Assembly (NCBI RefSeq): GCF_029227915.1
Contig: NC_079885.1
Coordinates: 17,063,001 to 17,127,000 of the forward strand
Direction of reading: 5' to 3'
DNA: 64,000 nucleotides
Source of the DNA: Hydractinia symbiolongicarpus
Lineage: Eukaryota; Cnidaria; Hydrozoa; Anthoathecata; Hydractiniidae
In this document: positions 1 through 8,748 of the stretch, in pieces
How positions within the stretch are numbered: the first letter of the stretch is position 1
How the letters are laid out: every line of letters starts with the position of its first letter
Notes under the pieces: generated by a model
Told to the model about the DNA's origin: nothing
Seen by the model: only the letters and a program-made list of their open reading frames with translations
The model's database searches: none
Program-made: the position numbers and the translations under genes

Positions 1-558
1 TATGATAAATTTGGCCCAATCACCGTCGACTTGAGGTCACCAACGGTCGTTGGTGAGTGATGACATGACAGCCTTGAACTTTTACAGACTATTAGGATCT
101 GCACTATATTCGTAGCATACTTGTGCATACCCTGATGTGGAATGGGGATTTTTATACTGAGAAAAACCGTCATCATACGGCATGGGTACCTTCATCCTGG
201 TAAGGATGCGGCGCATGTGGTAATAGACATGGAATTTAAAGATCGAGTTGACAAGGGGTACGGAGCCCATCATGTGCTTAGCAGAGATGCCCAAAGCCGT
301 TGTTGCAGAATGGGTAGCGAAATTAACCTGTATATTCCAATAGTCCAAGGCTTGTCCTGTCCAACCCACCCTAACAGGATCATTTAGCAAATTGGTGAGG
401 ATTTTGATAGCATATTTGCTAAATTCAGGGAATGCCACAGAAATCTGCGATTCTGTAGACACGTACAGATCCTGATGCTCCAGGTTTGTGATACCAAATG
501 GCCATTCTCCCCTATTGGATTTGTACTTTGCCTTGGGATTGTACGAATACATGTTCAT
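1..558 (-). pseudogene. Polinton-like element protein, 5' part (candidate virion protein), decayed
   Basis: The reading frame starts at 558 (MNMYSYNPKAKY) and is open for 158 codons to a TAA at 82-84. The same frame then continues with protein-like sequence through a TGA at 37-39 and off the left edge, so this is the N-terminal part of a longer, nonsense-mutated gene. I see no signal peptide or membrane segment. The sequence is rich in Tyr, Asn and Pro, as capsid-associated proteins often are. I recognise it as a family that recurs in cnidarian Polinton-like elements, beside the genes that follow here, but its function is not established. It is divergent to the gene at 582, with only 23 bp between the two starts, so a shared bidirectional promoter is likely. 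A structural role is inferred only from context. Confidence 0.55.
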
Positions 559-581
559 CCTTTTCTTCTAACAAGAAAGGG

Positions 582-1252
582 ATGAAGCAACTATACGTCA
601 CTGATAATGATAAACCTACGATATTTGAAGACTACCTGGGGCAGGATACAAGAATTGCCCTGAAATCGATAAGTGTCAGGCCCGTATGGCTGAACCTTTA
701 CAGTGACAATGAAATCGTCATCCGTAAAATAGGGCCCGATCAGAGGGAGATTAGGATTGAAATCATGAACAGCCTGTATAGGATCGAGGATTTGGCGGCA
801 ATTGTGAACAGTCAGGCACAGGAGAGGATTAAGCTGTTTGTCCTTAAAAATGCACTCTGCAGGCTCCGTGTCAGTGACGAGTACTCGGTGGTGATTCATC
901 GACAGCTGCAAGAGCTCTTGGGTCTACCCTACGATCCTATTAAAAAGTACTATATGATGGGTGACTATGATGCATACTACAGGACCGACGTTTATATTAG
1001 ACTACAACTCGTTTGCCCCCAGTTGGACGAAGACGACTGCCTACTTGACGGTAAAAAGTCTAAAATTTTGGCCTTGCTTCCCACCAAGGAGCTAAACGCT
1101 TGGGGGATATGCTGACCTGGTCCTGGGACACCCCGATATACCTACCCCTGAAAGGTTCGACAAATCGTCTCGAGTTCATGTTAACAGATGAATTTCACCA
1201 TGAGAAAAACGTTTTGTTCACCGGATTAACGATGCATCTATTGATAGAATAA
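582..1252 (+). pseudogene. Polinton-like element protein of unknown function, one frameshift
   Basis: The best start is the ATG at 582 (MKQLYVTDNDKP), not the in-frame ATG at 498, because 498-581 lies opposite the start of the divergent gene. The frame is open to 1115. A run of five G at about 1099-1103 marks a one-base frameshift. The +1 frame then reads coherently (DMLTWSWDTPIYLPLKG and onward) to a TAA at 1250-1252, three bases before the next ATG. The restored length would be about 220 residues, mixed alpha/beta in character, with no membrane segment. Neighbours suggest a late or structural virus-like protein. No catalytic motif is visible. Confidence 0.55.
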
Positions 1253-1254
1253 AG

Positions 1255-1721
1255 ATGAACGATGTGACTAAGTTGTATCCGAATCTACCAAGTGCACCTG
1301 CGGAGGATGATACTATCCACGAAACCCAAAATTATAGACTTGATCAGATCAGAGGGATTGAAAAGTATCTGCGAGATGAGATCAAGGAGCGGAACAGACT
1401 TGCAAAAAAGTTCAAGATGTACGGTACCTGGGTGAGGTATTGCAATCATGGACTGCTGAGTGTCAGCATTATAACCTCGGGTGTTGGGATCGGGGCGTTG
1501 GCTTCGGGCCTCGGTGTTCCGATCTGTATTGCTATGGGAGGTATCACAATAGCTGTAGGTATAGAGCAAGCCGGTCTGCGGAATGCCGGGAAGAGGTTGG
1601 GTGTGAAATCCAAAAAACATGAGACTATAAGATTACTTGAGGAGACGAAGCTTAACTCTATAATCGATCTCATCTCAAAAGCAATTGAGAATGGAGTCAT
1701 CAGCGACTATGAGTTTACCCT
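1255..1721 (+). pseudogene. Polinton-like membrane protein, 5' part, split by BEL/Pao insertion
   Basis: The ATG at 1255 (MNDVTKLYPNLPSAP) follows the previous stop by two bases. The N-terminal half is charged and helix-rich (residues 20-55). It is followed by two hydrophobic segments at about residues 67-88 and 89-108, separated by a short Gly/Pro turn, then a basic stretch (KRLGVKSKKH) and a helical C-terminal part. This is a hairpin-type membrane protein; the family occurs in cnidarian Polinton-like elements and its role is unknown. The frame is broken at 1721 by an LTR retrotransposon. The LTR adds about ten foreign codons and a stop at 1750-1752. The remaining codons lie at 7525-7705 in the same frame. 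No other lesion is visible, so the insertion is the inactivating event. Confidence 0.7.
1717..1721. repeat. Target-site duplication ACCCT, left copy
   Basis: The five bases ACCCT directly precede the left LTR and are repeated at 7520-7524 directly after the right LTR. A 5-bp duplication is normal for BEL/Pao integration. Confidence 0.9.
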
Positions 1722-1878
1722 TGAATTTCCAGATAAATTCGGATACAAATAAAACTTTATTTTAAAACGTGACTATATTTTTAAAGAACGAAATCTAAAC
1801 TAACATGTGCGAGAATATAAATACATAAAAAGAGCAGCTAGAGGACTGGGGAAGATATAAACAAATATGGTAACCACA
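1722..1878 (-). repeat. 3' LTR of BEL/Pao element 1
   Basis: This is the same 157-bp sequence as 7363-7519, with no difference that I can see. Read on the plus strand it supplies the premature stop of the gene starting at 1255. Confidence 0.93.
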
Positions 1879-1889
1879 TCCTCCCCCCT
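1879..1889 (-). other. Polypurine tract of BEL/Pao element 1
   Basis: The minus strand reads AGGGGGGAGGA directly before the TG of the 3' LTR. This is the expected second-strand primer. Confidence 0.8.
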
Positions 1890-1978
1890 AGCTGCCTAAA
1901 TATCTTATATATAACAAATACGTGATGAACTATAAAAGTGTCAACAAATGTATAACATAATGTCTTTATGTTTCTTAT

Positions 1979-4900
1979 TTAAATGTTCGTTATGATATCA
2001 TTTTCGTCAATGAATGTGATATTTACTTCTTCTTTCTTTTCAGCTTCGTCTTTCGCTAATTCAACAGGATAAAGTTTGTTTATCGGTCTTCTTATTGTAT
2101 GTGTGTTTCCATTGAGAACATATCTAACGACAGCTCCGCGTTTCTTGCCGTCACGTGATGGTACGAACTCTTCAACGACTCCCATTTTCCAATTTTGTCT
2201 CGGTTGCTTTGCTTCCTCAATTAAAACAACATCGTTGATTCGAATAGAAGTTTCACCACGTGATTTGCCAACTCTGTGATATTCGCGTAACTCTGTCAAA
2301 TATTCGCATTTCCATCGATTCCAATAGTGGTTTATGATACGTTGCAAATGATCATAACGTTGACACAAATCTTTTTCATTTTCATCGCTATCAATATGTG
2401 AGGCTTCCAAATTAATTTTTCTCCCAAATAATAAATGGTTAGGTGTTAATGGTTGCTCACCTATGTTTTCATACAAAAATGTCAGCGGTCTGTTATTAAT
2501 AACTGCTTGAATTTCAGCTAGAACAGTCAGTAGTTCTTCATACGATAATCTGGTATTGTGTAAAGTCTTCTTTAAACAACGTTTAACGGATCTTACAAGT
2601 CTTTCGAACATCCCTCCCCACCAAGGAGCGGCTTCTAAATTAAAATGCCATTTAATTCCTCGATTTGACGAAAATCGTTGCGTATCTTCGGCAATGAATT
2701 GACTACCATTATCAGAAATAATTTCAGAGGGAATACCTCGTTCACTGAAAAATCGGCGAAGACTACGAATACAACCTGAAGACGAAGCATCAGGAACTAA
2801 ATCCAAATGTAAAGCTCTGGTACTGGTACAAGTAAATAAGAACACCCAAGCTTTATACATACTTCCACCATGATAAACATTTCGAACATATAAAGGTCCG
2901 GCATAGTCGAGACCAGTATGTTTAAACGGATGATGATTGGATAGTCGTGATTTCGGTAATGCTGGTGAAACGGGATACGCATAAGATTTCCCTTCATAAT
3001 AACGACATAAATAGCACTGTCGGATTAACTGCTTTATGTAATTTCGTGCTTTTGGAATCCAAAATTTCGATCTGATGGCATTAAGTGTTTCTTTCAAACC
3101 ATTATGCAAAACTTGAACATGATAATGCAAAATGACTAGCCTAGTTAAAGGATTTTTTTTTTTCGGTAAAAATATCGGAAACTTAGTATCAAAGTCTAAA
3201 GGAGCGTTTTCTAAGCGTCCCTTACAACGAATAATACCATCAATATTTTGAAATCGTAAATCTTTTTGTAACTGCTTGTAACTCGGAAGTTGAATTATAT
3301 CTTTTTGCGCATATTTAATCCACAGTTTTTCTGCATGCAACTGCTCGTCCTTTGTAACAAATGTATGTAAAACCAATTCTTCCTTACGACGCTTTTTTCT
3401 GAGGTTTCCAACAAATCGTAAAACCAATGCGGTAATTCGCAATAAACGTGTGTAATTAGAATATCGTGCAATGTTCATAAAATTTAAATCAATTTCTTCT
3501 TCGGTGCTCTCCTCTGATTCGTCGTTACCAACAATTAAACAAGTCGAATCATCAACCTTGAAATTACTGAAATTAAAACTCGAAGCTGAGATGTTAGTGT
3601 CGCGCAAGAAATCAGGTCCTGAAAACCATAAGTTATTGTTCACCAACTCAGATACCAAACAACCTCTCGACAAAATATCCGCAGGATTTGCCTTTGACTC
3701 CACATGAAACCAACTGTCCGGTGAAACTAAATCACGAATGATACCAACTCGCCGTTCGACAACCACCTCATACTTCTTATTAACATTTTTAATCCAATAT
3801 AAAACAATAGACGAATCAATCCAACACCGTGTCACAGAAATATCATAAACCAAACTCAACTCATCACGAACATACTTCACCAGCTTCGCTAACATCACTG
3901 CACCATACAGCTCCAATCGAGGTATCGTGACCGGTTTAATTGGCGCGATTCTCGACTTAGACGTCACTAACTTCGTAAAAAAACTACCATCAGCATGTTC
4001 GAACCTCAAATAAACACACGCACCGTAACCTTTCAAAGAAGCATCAGAAAAACCATGCAATTGTACATCAACAATATTCCCGCCATCGTAACATCGTGGT
4101 ACATTCAAATGTGAAAAACTTTTAAAATCATTGTACGTAACTCGCCACTCGTCCAAAACCTGTCCACTCAACTCGATGTCCCAACCAATTTTACCTACAC
4201 AGGTTTTTTGAAACAATGTTTTTAATCGCATAACAATAGGGTTAATAAGACCAAGAGGGTCATAAATGGAAGCGGTAAATTTAATCAATTGTCGTTTTGT
4301 CGGTATGTCCTTCGCTAACGATAAAATGTCGTCGAATGTGAATAAGAGCGAATCTTTCTTTTTATCCCACAAAACACCAAGAACTTTGGTAACATGTCCG
4401 GTATGAGCAACATGGGGTTTGGTAACTAATTGTTCCAACTCTTTATGCAGATTGAAATTTGCTTCAGCGAGACGTTGTTTACATTTCTGGTAAAAATCAT
4501 GTGCTGCATTAACAGTAGCGCCACCGGAAGTTAGATCATCAACGTGAAGTGAACTCAATAACTTCTGTACAAACAAAGGATCAACATGATTAAACGATTC
4601 AGCATGCTTAATAAGAGTGGCACTAAGGAGGAATGGTGACGAACTTACACCAAACAATACTCTACTCAATCTATAAATACCAATTTCTGCAGTTTCAATG
4701 TTTTGTTCTGATAAATTATGTAAATCTTTAAACCAAATAAAACGAACAAAATCACGATCGGTTGGATGTAAGCTAATTTGTAAAAATGCCTTCTCGATAT
4801 CAGCAATGAAGGCTACTTTGTGAGATCGAAAGCGCAATAAAACGTTATATAAAGGCTCCGTTAAAGATGGTCCAGCATACAAACAATCATTTAATGAAGA

Positions 4901-7303
4901 CAGTCCCACCGATTTTGAACTTGCATCGAATACCATGCGTACTTTGGTGCTTGGTTTATCATCACGAATGACTGGTCGGTGTGGTAAATAGTGAACTTGT
5001 CTTTTGGTACAATCGTCGTTGGTAACTCTTTCAATGATACCTTGTTCAAGCTGTTCTTTGAGGATACTGTTATAATTACGCAATAATTCGGGATTATTTT
5101 TCAATTTATGCCTCAATGATTCAAGTCTCTTTGAAGAAACACAATAATTATCAGGGAGCACATCGTGATCATCCTTAAAAGGCAGCCGCACCTCGTAACG
5201 TTTAGTCTGCGCGCTGAATTTAACATTTTCACAAAAATTTTCAACAGCTGGTTGTTCCTCGATACCAGCGTTTTCGAAGGACCAAAACTTTTCCAACTGA
5301 TTATCCAACTTATCTTCGACAAACTCAGCCCCAATCTTCAATACGTTTGCTACCAAGACTGCACTTCTACTACCTTCACTCGACCCTATGCGTCCACTTA
5401 CAATGTATCCAACCTTTGAATTTAAAGCAACTGGCCCATCCTCACCCCGAACTATACCACCATCAAAAAATTTCCAATAATTATCAGCACCCAACAAGAC
5501 ATCCACCTTCAAATCTCTATTATTACAGTTACTGTCAGCTAAACGTAAGTCTTTCAAGTGTTTATACTTCAAACAATCGTTAAAATTCTGTCCTGTTAAA
5601 GGATGACAAATATTTTTCACATAACAATCAACGTTGATTTTATCTCCATCTAAACCGATCACTGAAAACTGCACCCTATCTAAAGTTTCTTTGAACGAAT
5701 GTTTACCAAAAATACGGATGCAAATCTCACGCTTACCAACAACCTTTAATTGCAATTTTTCACATAACTCGGGCGATATGTAACTTAATTGGGAACAGTT
5801 ATCGAACAAAATTCTCGTGTTCTCAATTTTTGAAGGATCAGTAGTATTAACAACTTTAACTTTAGCGGTTTGCAACATAACGGAACTCGGAATGTCGAGC
5901 GAATTTGAACTTGTAACCAACGAAGTGGCACCAGCAACATTTTCTGGTTTTTCTTGTTCGGTTCCATCCTTATCTCTACGACCTTGGTCAACGTCCCTTT
6001 TCTTATCACAAATAGCAACATGGTGTCTACCCGAACACTTTAAACAACTAATCTTAGAATAACAAGACTTGGCTAAATGTCCACCTTTCAAACAAACAAA
6101 ACATCTCTTCTTGTCACGTAACACGTTTTTCCTTGCGTCGAAATTAGTGATTATTCGGCATTGCTGTGATTTATGCGATTTGTCACAAAATATGCATCTA
6201 TAATTATTCTGATTATTCTGATGATTGCGATAATTATGCTGATTGTTCTGATACTGATTGTGCGGAAGATCACGGTTCGATTGATGTGAATAGTGAACTG
6301 GTAATGCCGATGATGAAAACGGGTTGTTATCGTGTGGCTGTTGTAAAGAATATGCAGATTTCTCACGAACTTCGATCTCCGATTTTAACGCTCTTAAAAC
6401 TAACTTCATATCCCAGCAATCTTTGTCGTTAAATTGACGACTAATAATTAAATTAAGCTCTTCTGGAAGTTTCGACATAAGTACCGGTATTAATAGCGGA
6501 CCATAATTTTCAGACGTGACATCTAAATTTTCCAGACTTCTCACTTGTGTCTCAACGTTGTCAAATACATTACGCAATGTTTCTATGTTAGTTAAGTTAT
6601 TCGCCTGTTCAAGTTTCAGTAATTTTTTCATATGTGCTGAAATAAGTAACTGTTTATTATTATATCTCTCTTTCAGTAAATCAACGACGGTTTTATAATT
6701 TTCATTGCTAAGTCTAAACCCAGCGATACAACTTGCAGCGGGACCTTCTACTAGATTTTTTAAATAGGTCATTTTTTGAACGTCGGAAATATCGTCATTA
6801 GTGTGTACGGCACATTCAAAGCTATCCCAGAAAGTCGACCAGTTTTCCGGATGCCCATCAAAGGGCTGTAAATGTAAGCGAGGCAATTTTATTAGTTTAC
6901 TGTGGCTGAAAGTGCTTCCTGCTTCTGAAAAATCCTTTTTGGCTGATCGTTTTTCTAAAAATGATTCAAACAGACGAAGTTTATCCTTTAACATCATCAT
7001 TTCCTCCGTACTAGAATCTTCTTCCTTGTCGATATCATCCTGCTCTGTCAAGCAATCCATAATCGACTCGTTTAGTTCAGCAACTTTCGCTATTTTTTCC
7101 ATCAAAGTATCACGGATCGACTCAATTTGACGAACATCTGCAACATTATCGGTATATGACGAAATAATTGTCTCTCCCCTTGTAATTAATTTGTTTGCAG
7201 TTCTAACAACAGACTTTCTAACTTTGTTGTACTTCGCGAAATCACCCATTTTTAAAATCAAAACAACACCAAACTTTAAACCAAACCAATAAAAATAAGA
7301 CAA
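1979..7303 (-). CDS. Gag-Pol polyprotein of BEL/Pao retrotransposon, intact
   Basis: A single 1,774-codon ORF. The better start is probably the second Met at 7249 (MGDFAKYNKVRK), because the first 18 residues look like leader. In order: an N-terminal coiled region; a DUF1759-type gag segment from about residue 148 (FDGHPENWSTFWDSF); CCHC-like knuckles at about 368-430 (for example CFVCLKGGHLAKSC); and a retropepsin-like site near 498-509 reading LFDNCSQLSYIS, with DNC where DTG or DSG is usual. Reverse transcriptase follows, with ADIEKAFLQI near 830 and LHVDDL near 917, then RNase H (HGFSDAS near 1081). The integrase has an HHCC finger and the D-D-E residues in LDYAGP, SDNGSQF and WWGGMFER, and a DUF5641-type tail. 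No envelope gene follows. The ORF is complete and in one frame. Confidence 0.95.
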   Translation of the reverse strand: MSYFYWFGLKFGVVLILKMGDFAKYNKVRKSVVRTANKLITRGETIISSYTDNVADVRQIESIRDTLMEKIAKVAELNESIMDCLTEQDDIDKEEDSSTEEMMMLKDKLRLFESFLEKRSAKKDFSEAGSTFSHSKLIKLPRLHLQPFDGHPENWSTFWDSFECAVHTNDDISDVQKMTYLKNLVEGPAASCIAGFRLSNENYKTVVDLLKERYNNKQLLISAHMKKLLKLEQANNLTNIETLRNVFDNVETQVRSLENLDVTSENYGPLLIPVLMSKLPEELNLIISRQFNDKDCWDMKLVLRALKSEIEVREKSAYSLQQPHDNNPFSSSALPVHYSHQSNRDLPHNQYQNNQHNYRNHQNNQNNYRCIFCDKSHKSQQCRIITNFDARKNVLRDKKRCFVCLKGGHLAKSCYSKISCLKCSGRHHVAICDKKRDVDQGRRDKDGTEQEKPENVAGATSLVTSSNSLDIPSSVMLQTAKVKVVNTTDPSKIENTRILFDNCSQLSYISPELCEKLQLKVVGKREICIRIFGKHSFKETLDRVQFSVIGLDGDKINVDCYVKNICHPLTGQNFNDCLKYKHLKDLRLADSNCNNRDLKVDVLLGADNYWKFFDGGIVRGEDGPVALNSKVGYIVSGRIGSSEGSRSAVLVANVLKIGAEFVEDKLDNQLEKFWSFENAGIEEQPAVENFCENVKFSAQTKRYEVRLPFKDDHDVLPDNYCVSSKRLESLRHKLKNNPELLRNYNSILKEQLEQGIIERVTNDDCTKRQVHYLPHRPVIRDDKPSTKVRMVFDASSKSVGLSSLNDCLYAGPSLTEPLYNVLLRFRSHKVAFIADIEKAFLQISLHPTDRDFVRFIWFKDLHNLSEQNIETAEIGIYRLSRVLFGVSSSPFLLSATLIKHAESFNHVDPLFVQKLLSSLHVDDLTSGGATVNAAHDFYQKCKQRLAEANFNLHKELEQLVTKPHVAHTGHVTKVLGVLWDKKKDSLLFTFDDILSLAKDIPTKRQLIKFTASIYDPLGLINPIVMRLKTLFQKTCVGKIGWDIELSGQVLDEWRVTYNDFKSFSHLNVPRCYDGGNIVDVQLHGFSDASLKGYGACVYLRFEHADGSFFTKLVTSKSRIAPIKPVTIPRLELYGAVMLAKLVKYVRDELSLVYDISVTRCWIDSSIVLYWIKNVNKKYEVVVERRVGIIRDLVSPDSWFHVESKANPADILSRGCLVSELVNNNLWFSGPDFLRDTNISASSFNFSNFKVDDSTCLIVGNDESEESTEEEIDLNFMNIARYSNYTRLLRITALVLRFVGNLRKKRRKEELVLHTFVTKDEQLHAEKLWIKYAQKDIIQLPSYKQLQKDLRFQNIDGIIRCKGRLENAPLDFDTKFPIFLPKKKNPLTRLVILHYHVQVLHNGLKETLNAIRSKFWIPKARNYIKQLIRQCYLCRYYEGKSYAYPVSPALPKSRLSNHHPFKHTGLDYAGPLYVRNVYHGGSMYKAWVFLFTCTSTRALHLDLVPDASSSGCIRSLRRFFSERGIPSEIISDNGSQFIAEDTQRFSSNRGIKWHFNLEAAPWWGGMFERLVRSVKRCLKKTLHNTRLSYEELLTVLAEIQAVINNRPLTFLYENIGEQPLTPNHLLFGRKINLEASHIDSDENEKDLCQRYDHLQRIINHYWNRWKCEYLTELREYHRVGKSRGETSIRINDVVLIEEAKQPRQNWKMGVVEEFVPSRDGKKRGAVVRYVLNGNTHTIRRPINKLYPVELAKDEAEKKEEVNITFIDENDIITNI

Positions 7304-7343
7304 CTAAAAACCACTAAATAAACCATAGATACATAAGCAAAGT

Positions 7344-7361
7344 ATCTCTCCGAGGGCTCCA
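7344..7361 (-). other. Primer-binding site of BEL/Pao element 1
   Basis: On the minus strand the LTR ends in CA, followed by one T and then TGGAGCCCTCGGAGAGA. A TGG start next to the LTR is the expected complement of a tRNA CCA end. The cognate tRNA cannot be named without a tRNA set from the host. Confidence 0.75.
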
Positions 7362-7362
7362 A

Positions 7363-7519
7363 TGAATTTCCAGATAAATTCGGATACAAATAAAACTTTA
7401 TTTTAAAACGTGACTATATTTTTAAAGAACGAAATCTAAACTAACATGTGCGAGAATATAAATACATAAAAAGAGCAGCTAGAGGACTGGGGAAGATATA
7501 AACAAATATGGTAACCACA
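7363..7519 (-). repeat. 5' LTR of BEL/Pao element 1
   Basis: This 157-bp LTR runs from + strand TGAATTTCC to GGTAACCACA. On the transcribed (minus) strand it starts TGTGGTTACC and ends GGAAATTCA. It contains a TATTTATAT promoter-like stretch and an AATAAA signal on the minus strand. It is short for a BEL LTR. Confidence 0.93.
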
Positions 7520-7705
7520 ACCCTCATTGTACAGGAAAATGAAAAGTATATGCTATTAAGGGAACAGACACATCAACGTGTTAAACAGATCGTGAACGGC
7601 ATCAATAAACAGGAACGTGCTCAGCTAGTTGCGAAAGGTCGGGAGGAAGGCAGAAACAACGTCTTAAAAAAACTAGCATCTGTACAGTATGCAAGCGCTA
7701 CGTAG
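7508..7705 (+). pseudogene. 3' part of the split Polinton-like membrane protein gene
   Basis: From 7525 the frame continues the gene interrupted at 1721, in phase once the retrotransposon and one copy of the ACCCT duplication are set aside. The fragment is a charged amphipathic helix-type C-terminus ending YASAT before a TAG at 7703-7705. The apparent ATG at 7508 is inside the right LTR, so the first residues are LTR-encoded and not native. The total length before insertion would have been about 215 residues. The stop is followed by an 84-bp AT-rich spacer before the convergent gene ending at 7790. Confidence 0.7.
7520..7524. repeat. Target-site duplication ACCCT, right copy
   Basis: This matches 1717-1721 and flanks the right LTR of the BEL/Pao element. 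Confidence 0.9.
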
Positions 7706-7789
7706 AGCCCCACCTGTTTACAGCCCTTAGTTTTATATATTTTTTAGGTGTTGTGTGGCCTATAAAATATATGGTTTTTTAATCCTCAC

Positions 7790-8335
7790 TCAGCAGCCAT
7801 TCTTTTTGAAGTCCTTATATCGACATTCCATAACATGTACCCGAGGGTAGTAGTTTTTACCTTGCATATACACAGATGAAATAGCTAGGATGGCACTGAC
7901 TTGGCAGGGTTCATCGTAGGGTATTGGCATACCATGGAAGTAGTATTTAAGCTTGGCATTCACGTAACGGTCCTTTTTCACAGGCTCTGTCGTCAATTGA
8001 TCAGAAATCAGTTCTTCGATTTTGGACCAGATTTGACGATACTTCGCAACCCAATCAGGGTACTCTTCGAAATCAAGACTCATCGCTGGTACAGCATTGG
8101 CATTGTACCGGGTGACTCCATGTTAAGACCAGATTTTAGGTGTTTTTACCCTCAAAGCAACCACGAGGTCTCGTGTATGGTACCCCACGATGTTCCGATT
8201 ATCCTTACCTCCATTGGCAGGAATGGAATCCGACACTGTCAGATAATCCACGTTGATATCATTGATGCCCGTAAAGGTAGCAGCAAATAAGTAGAAAAGT
8301 TTAGGGTTGACAATTTCTTCTTCAAATTTCAGCAT
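7790..8335 (-). pseudogene. Polinton-like element protein of unknown function, one nonsense codon
   Basis: The frame starts at 8335 (MLKFEEEIVNPKLFYLF). It runs to an in-frame TAA at about 8123-8125 and then continues in the same frame, with coherent sequence through GMPIPYDEP, to the end at 7790. One premature stop therefore splits a gene of about 181 residues. The protein is soluble-looking, with a hydrophobic aromatic N-terminus and a Lys/Tyr-rich C-terminus. It belongs to the same late-gene block as its neighbours: the start lies six bases past the stop of the Cys-rich gene at 8341-8517, as in a compact viral gene cluster. I recognise the family from cnidarian Polinton-like elements but know no assigned role. 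Confidence 0.6.
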
Positions 8336-8340
8336 CTTCT

Positions 8341-8517
8341 TTATTGAATTTCAAACGACTTCAGGGGATTGCTTCTCGTTTTACATACACAGCTACCCCC
8401 GTTATAGGTACTATATTCCTGGTACCAGTACCAGCACAATATTTTAGCTTTCACCACAAACCTTCGTCCACAGGTGCACCTGTCATACATACGTTTACAG
8501 TCCATACAATGTTCCAT
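8341..8517 (-). CDS. Small Cys-rich protein, putative zinc ribbon
   Basis: This intact 58-codon ORF runs from the ATG at 8517 to a TAA at 8341-8343 and is too short for most gene finders. The N-terminus carries a dense cysteine cluster (MEHCMDCKRMYDRCTCGRRF) and two further cysteines come later (GSCVCK), consistent with zinc binding. The start abuts the stop of the upstream gene (8518-8520), and the downstream gene starts at 8335, so it sits in a tight minus-strand cluster. The family is not recognised. Retention of an open frame among decayed neighbours may simply reflect its short length. Confidence 0.5.
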   Translation of the reverse strand: MEHCMDCKRMYDRCTCGRRFVVKAKILCWYWYQEYSTYNGGSCVCKTRSNPLKSFEIQ

Positions 8518-8692
8518 TTATTTACAGTTATAAACATCATCCTCTAGGTCTTGGATCCTTCGCTCATTCTCCTTCTCCTTCTGTGTACTAATGCTAAAGT
8601 CATAGTGGGAGGGAGAGTCCAATGCCGGCCAGGAAGGTCATGATTACCGTGGTTCCAACAATATCGAATTTTCTTTGACAGTTTATGCACAT
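8518..8692 (-). pseudogene. Small protein with CxxC and one membrane segment, frameshifted
   Basis: The ATG at 8692 gives MCINCQRKFDIVG and then a hydrophobic stretch (VIMTFLAGIGLSLP). After a one-base frameshift at about 8613, a charged coiled tail (KEKENERRIQDLEDD) ends at the TAA at 8518-8520, touching the next ATG. Length is about 57 codons. This looks like a small single-pass membrane protein with a CxxC at the N-terminus. Its place in the compact cluster is the main support; the function is unknown. Confidence 0.4.
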
Positions 8693-8748
8693 GTTAGTAA
8701 AAGTTGTTTTTTTTTATCTTACAACAAGGTTGTAAGATAACCTTGGTT

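Larger units (their letters stand above)
1722..7519 (-). mobile_element. BEL/Pao LTR retrotransposon, complete and young
   Basis: The element is 5,798 bp and reads on the minus strand. Two 157-bp direct repeats beginning TG and ending CA bound it. Just inside the 5' LTR is a TGG-initial primer-binding site, and just inside the 3' LTR is a G-rich polypurine tract. A 5-bp duplication flanks it. It holds one long gag-pol ORF. The two LTRs read identically base for base as far as I can compare by eye, and the ORF has no stop, so the insertion is recent and could still be competent. It sits inside a decayed Polinton-like gene and so postdates the endogenisation of that element. Confidence 0.95.

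Noticed and set aside
1722-1878. Repeat pair 1722-1878 / 7363-7519 as a duplicated virus promoter region
   Set aside because: TG...CA ends, adjacent PBS and PPT, and the ACCCT duplication show they are LTRs; the apparent gene start and stop inside them are coincidental.
82-8335. Assigning named capsid or penton functions to the left-block genes
   Set aside because: Family recognition is by overall resemblance only; no jelly-roll or other diagnostic motif can be demonstrated by eye.
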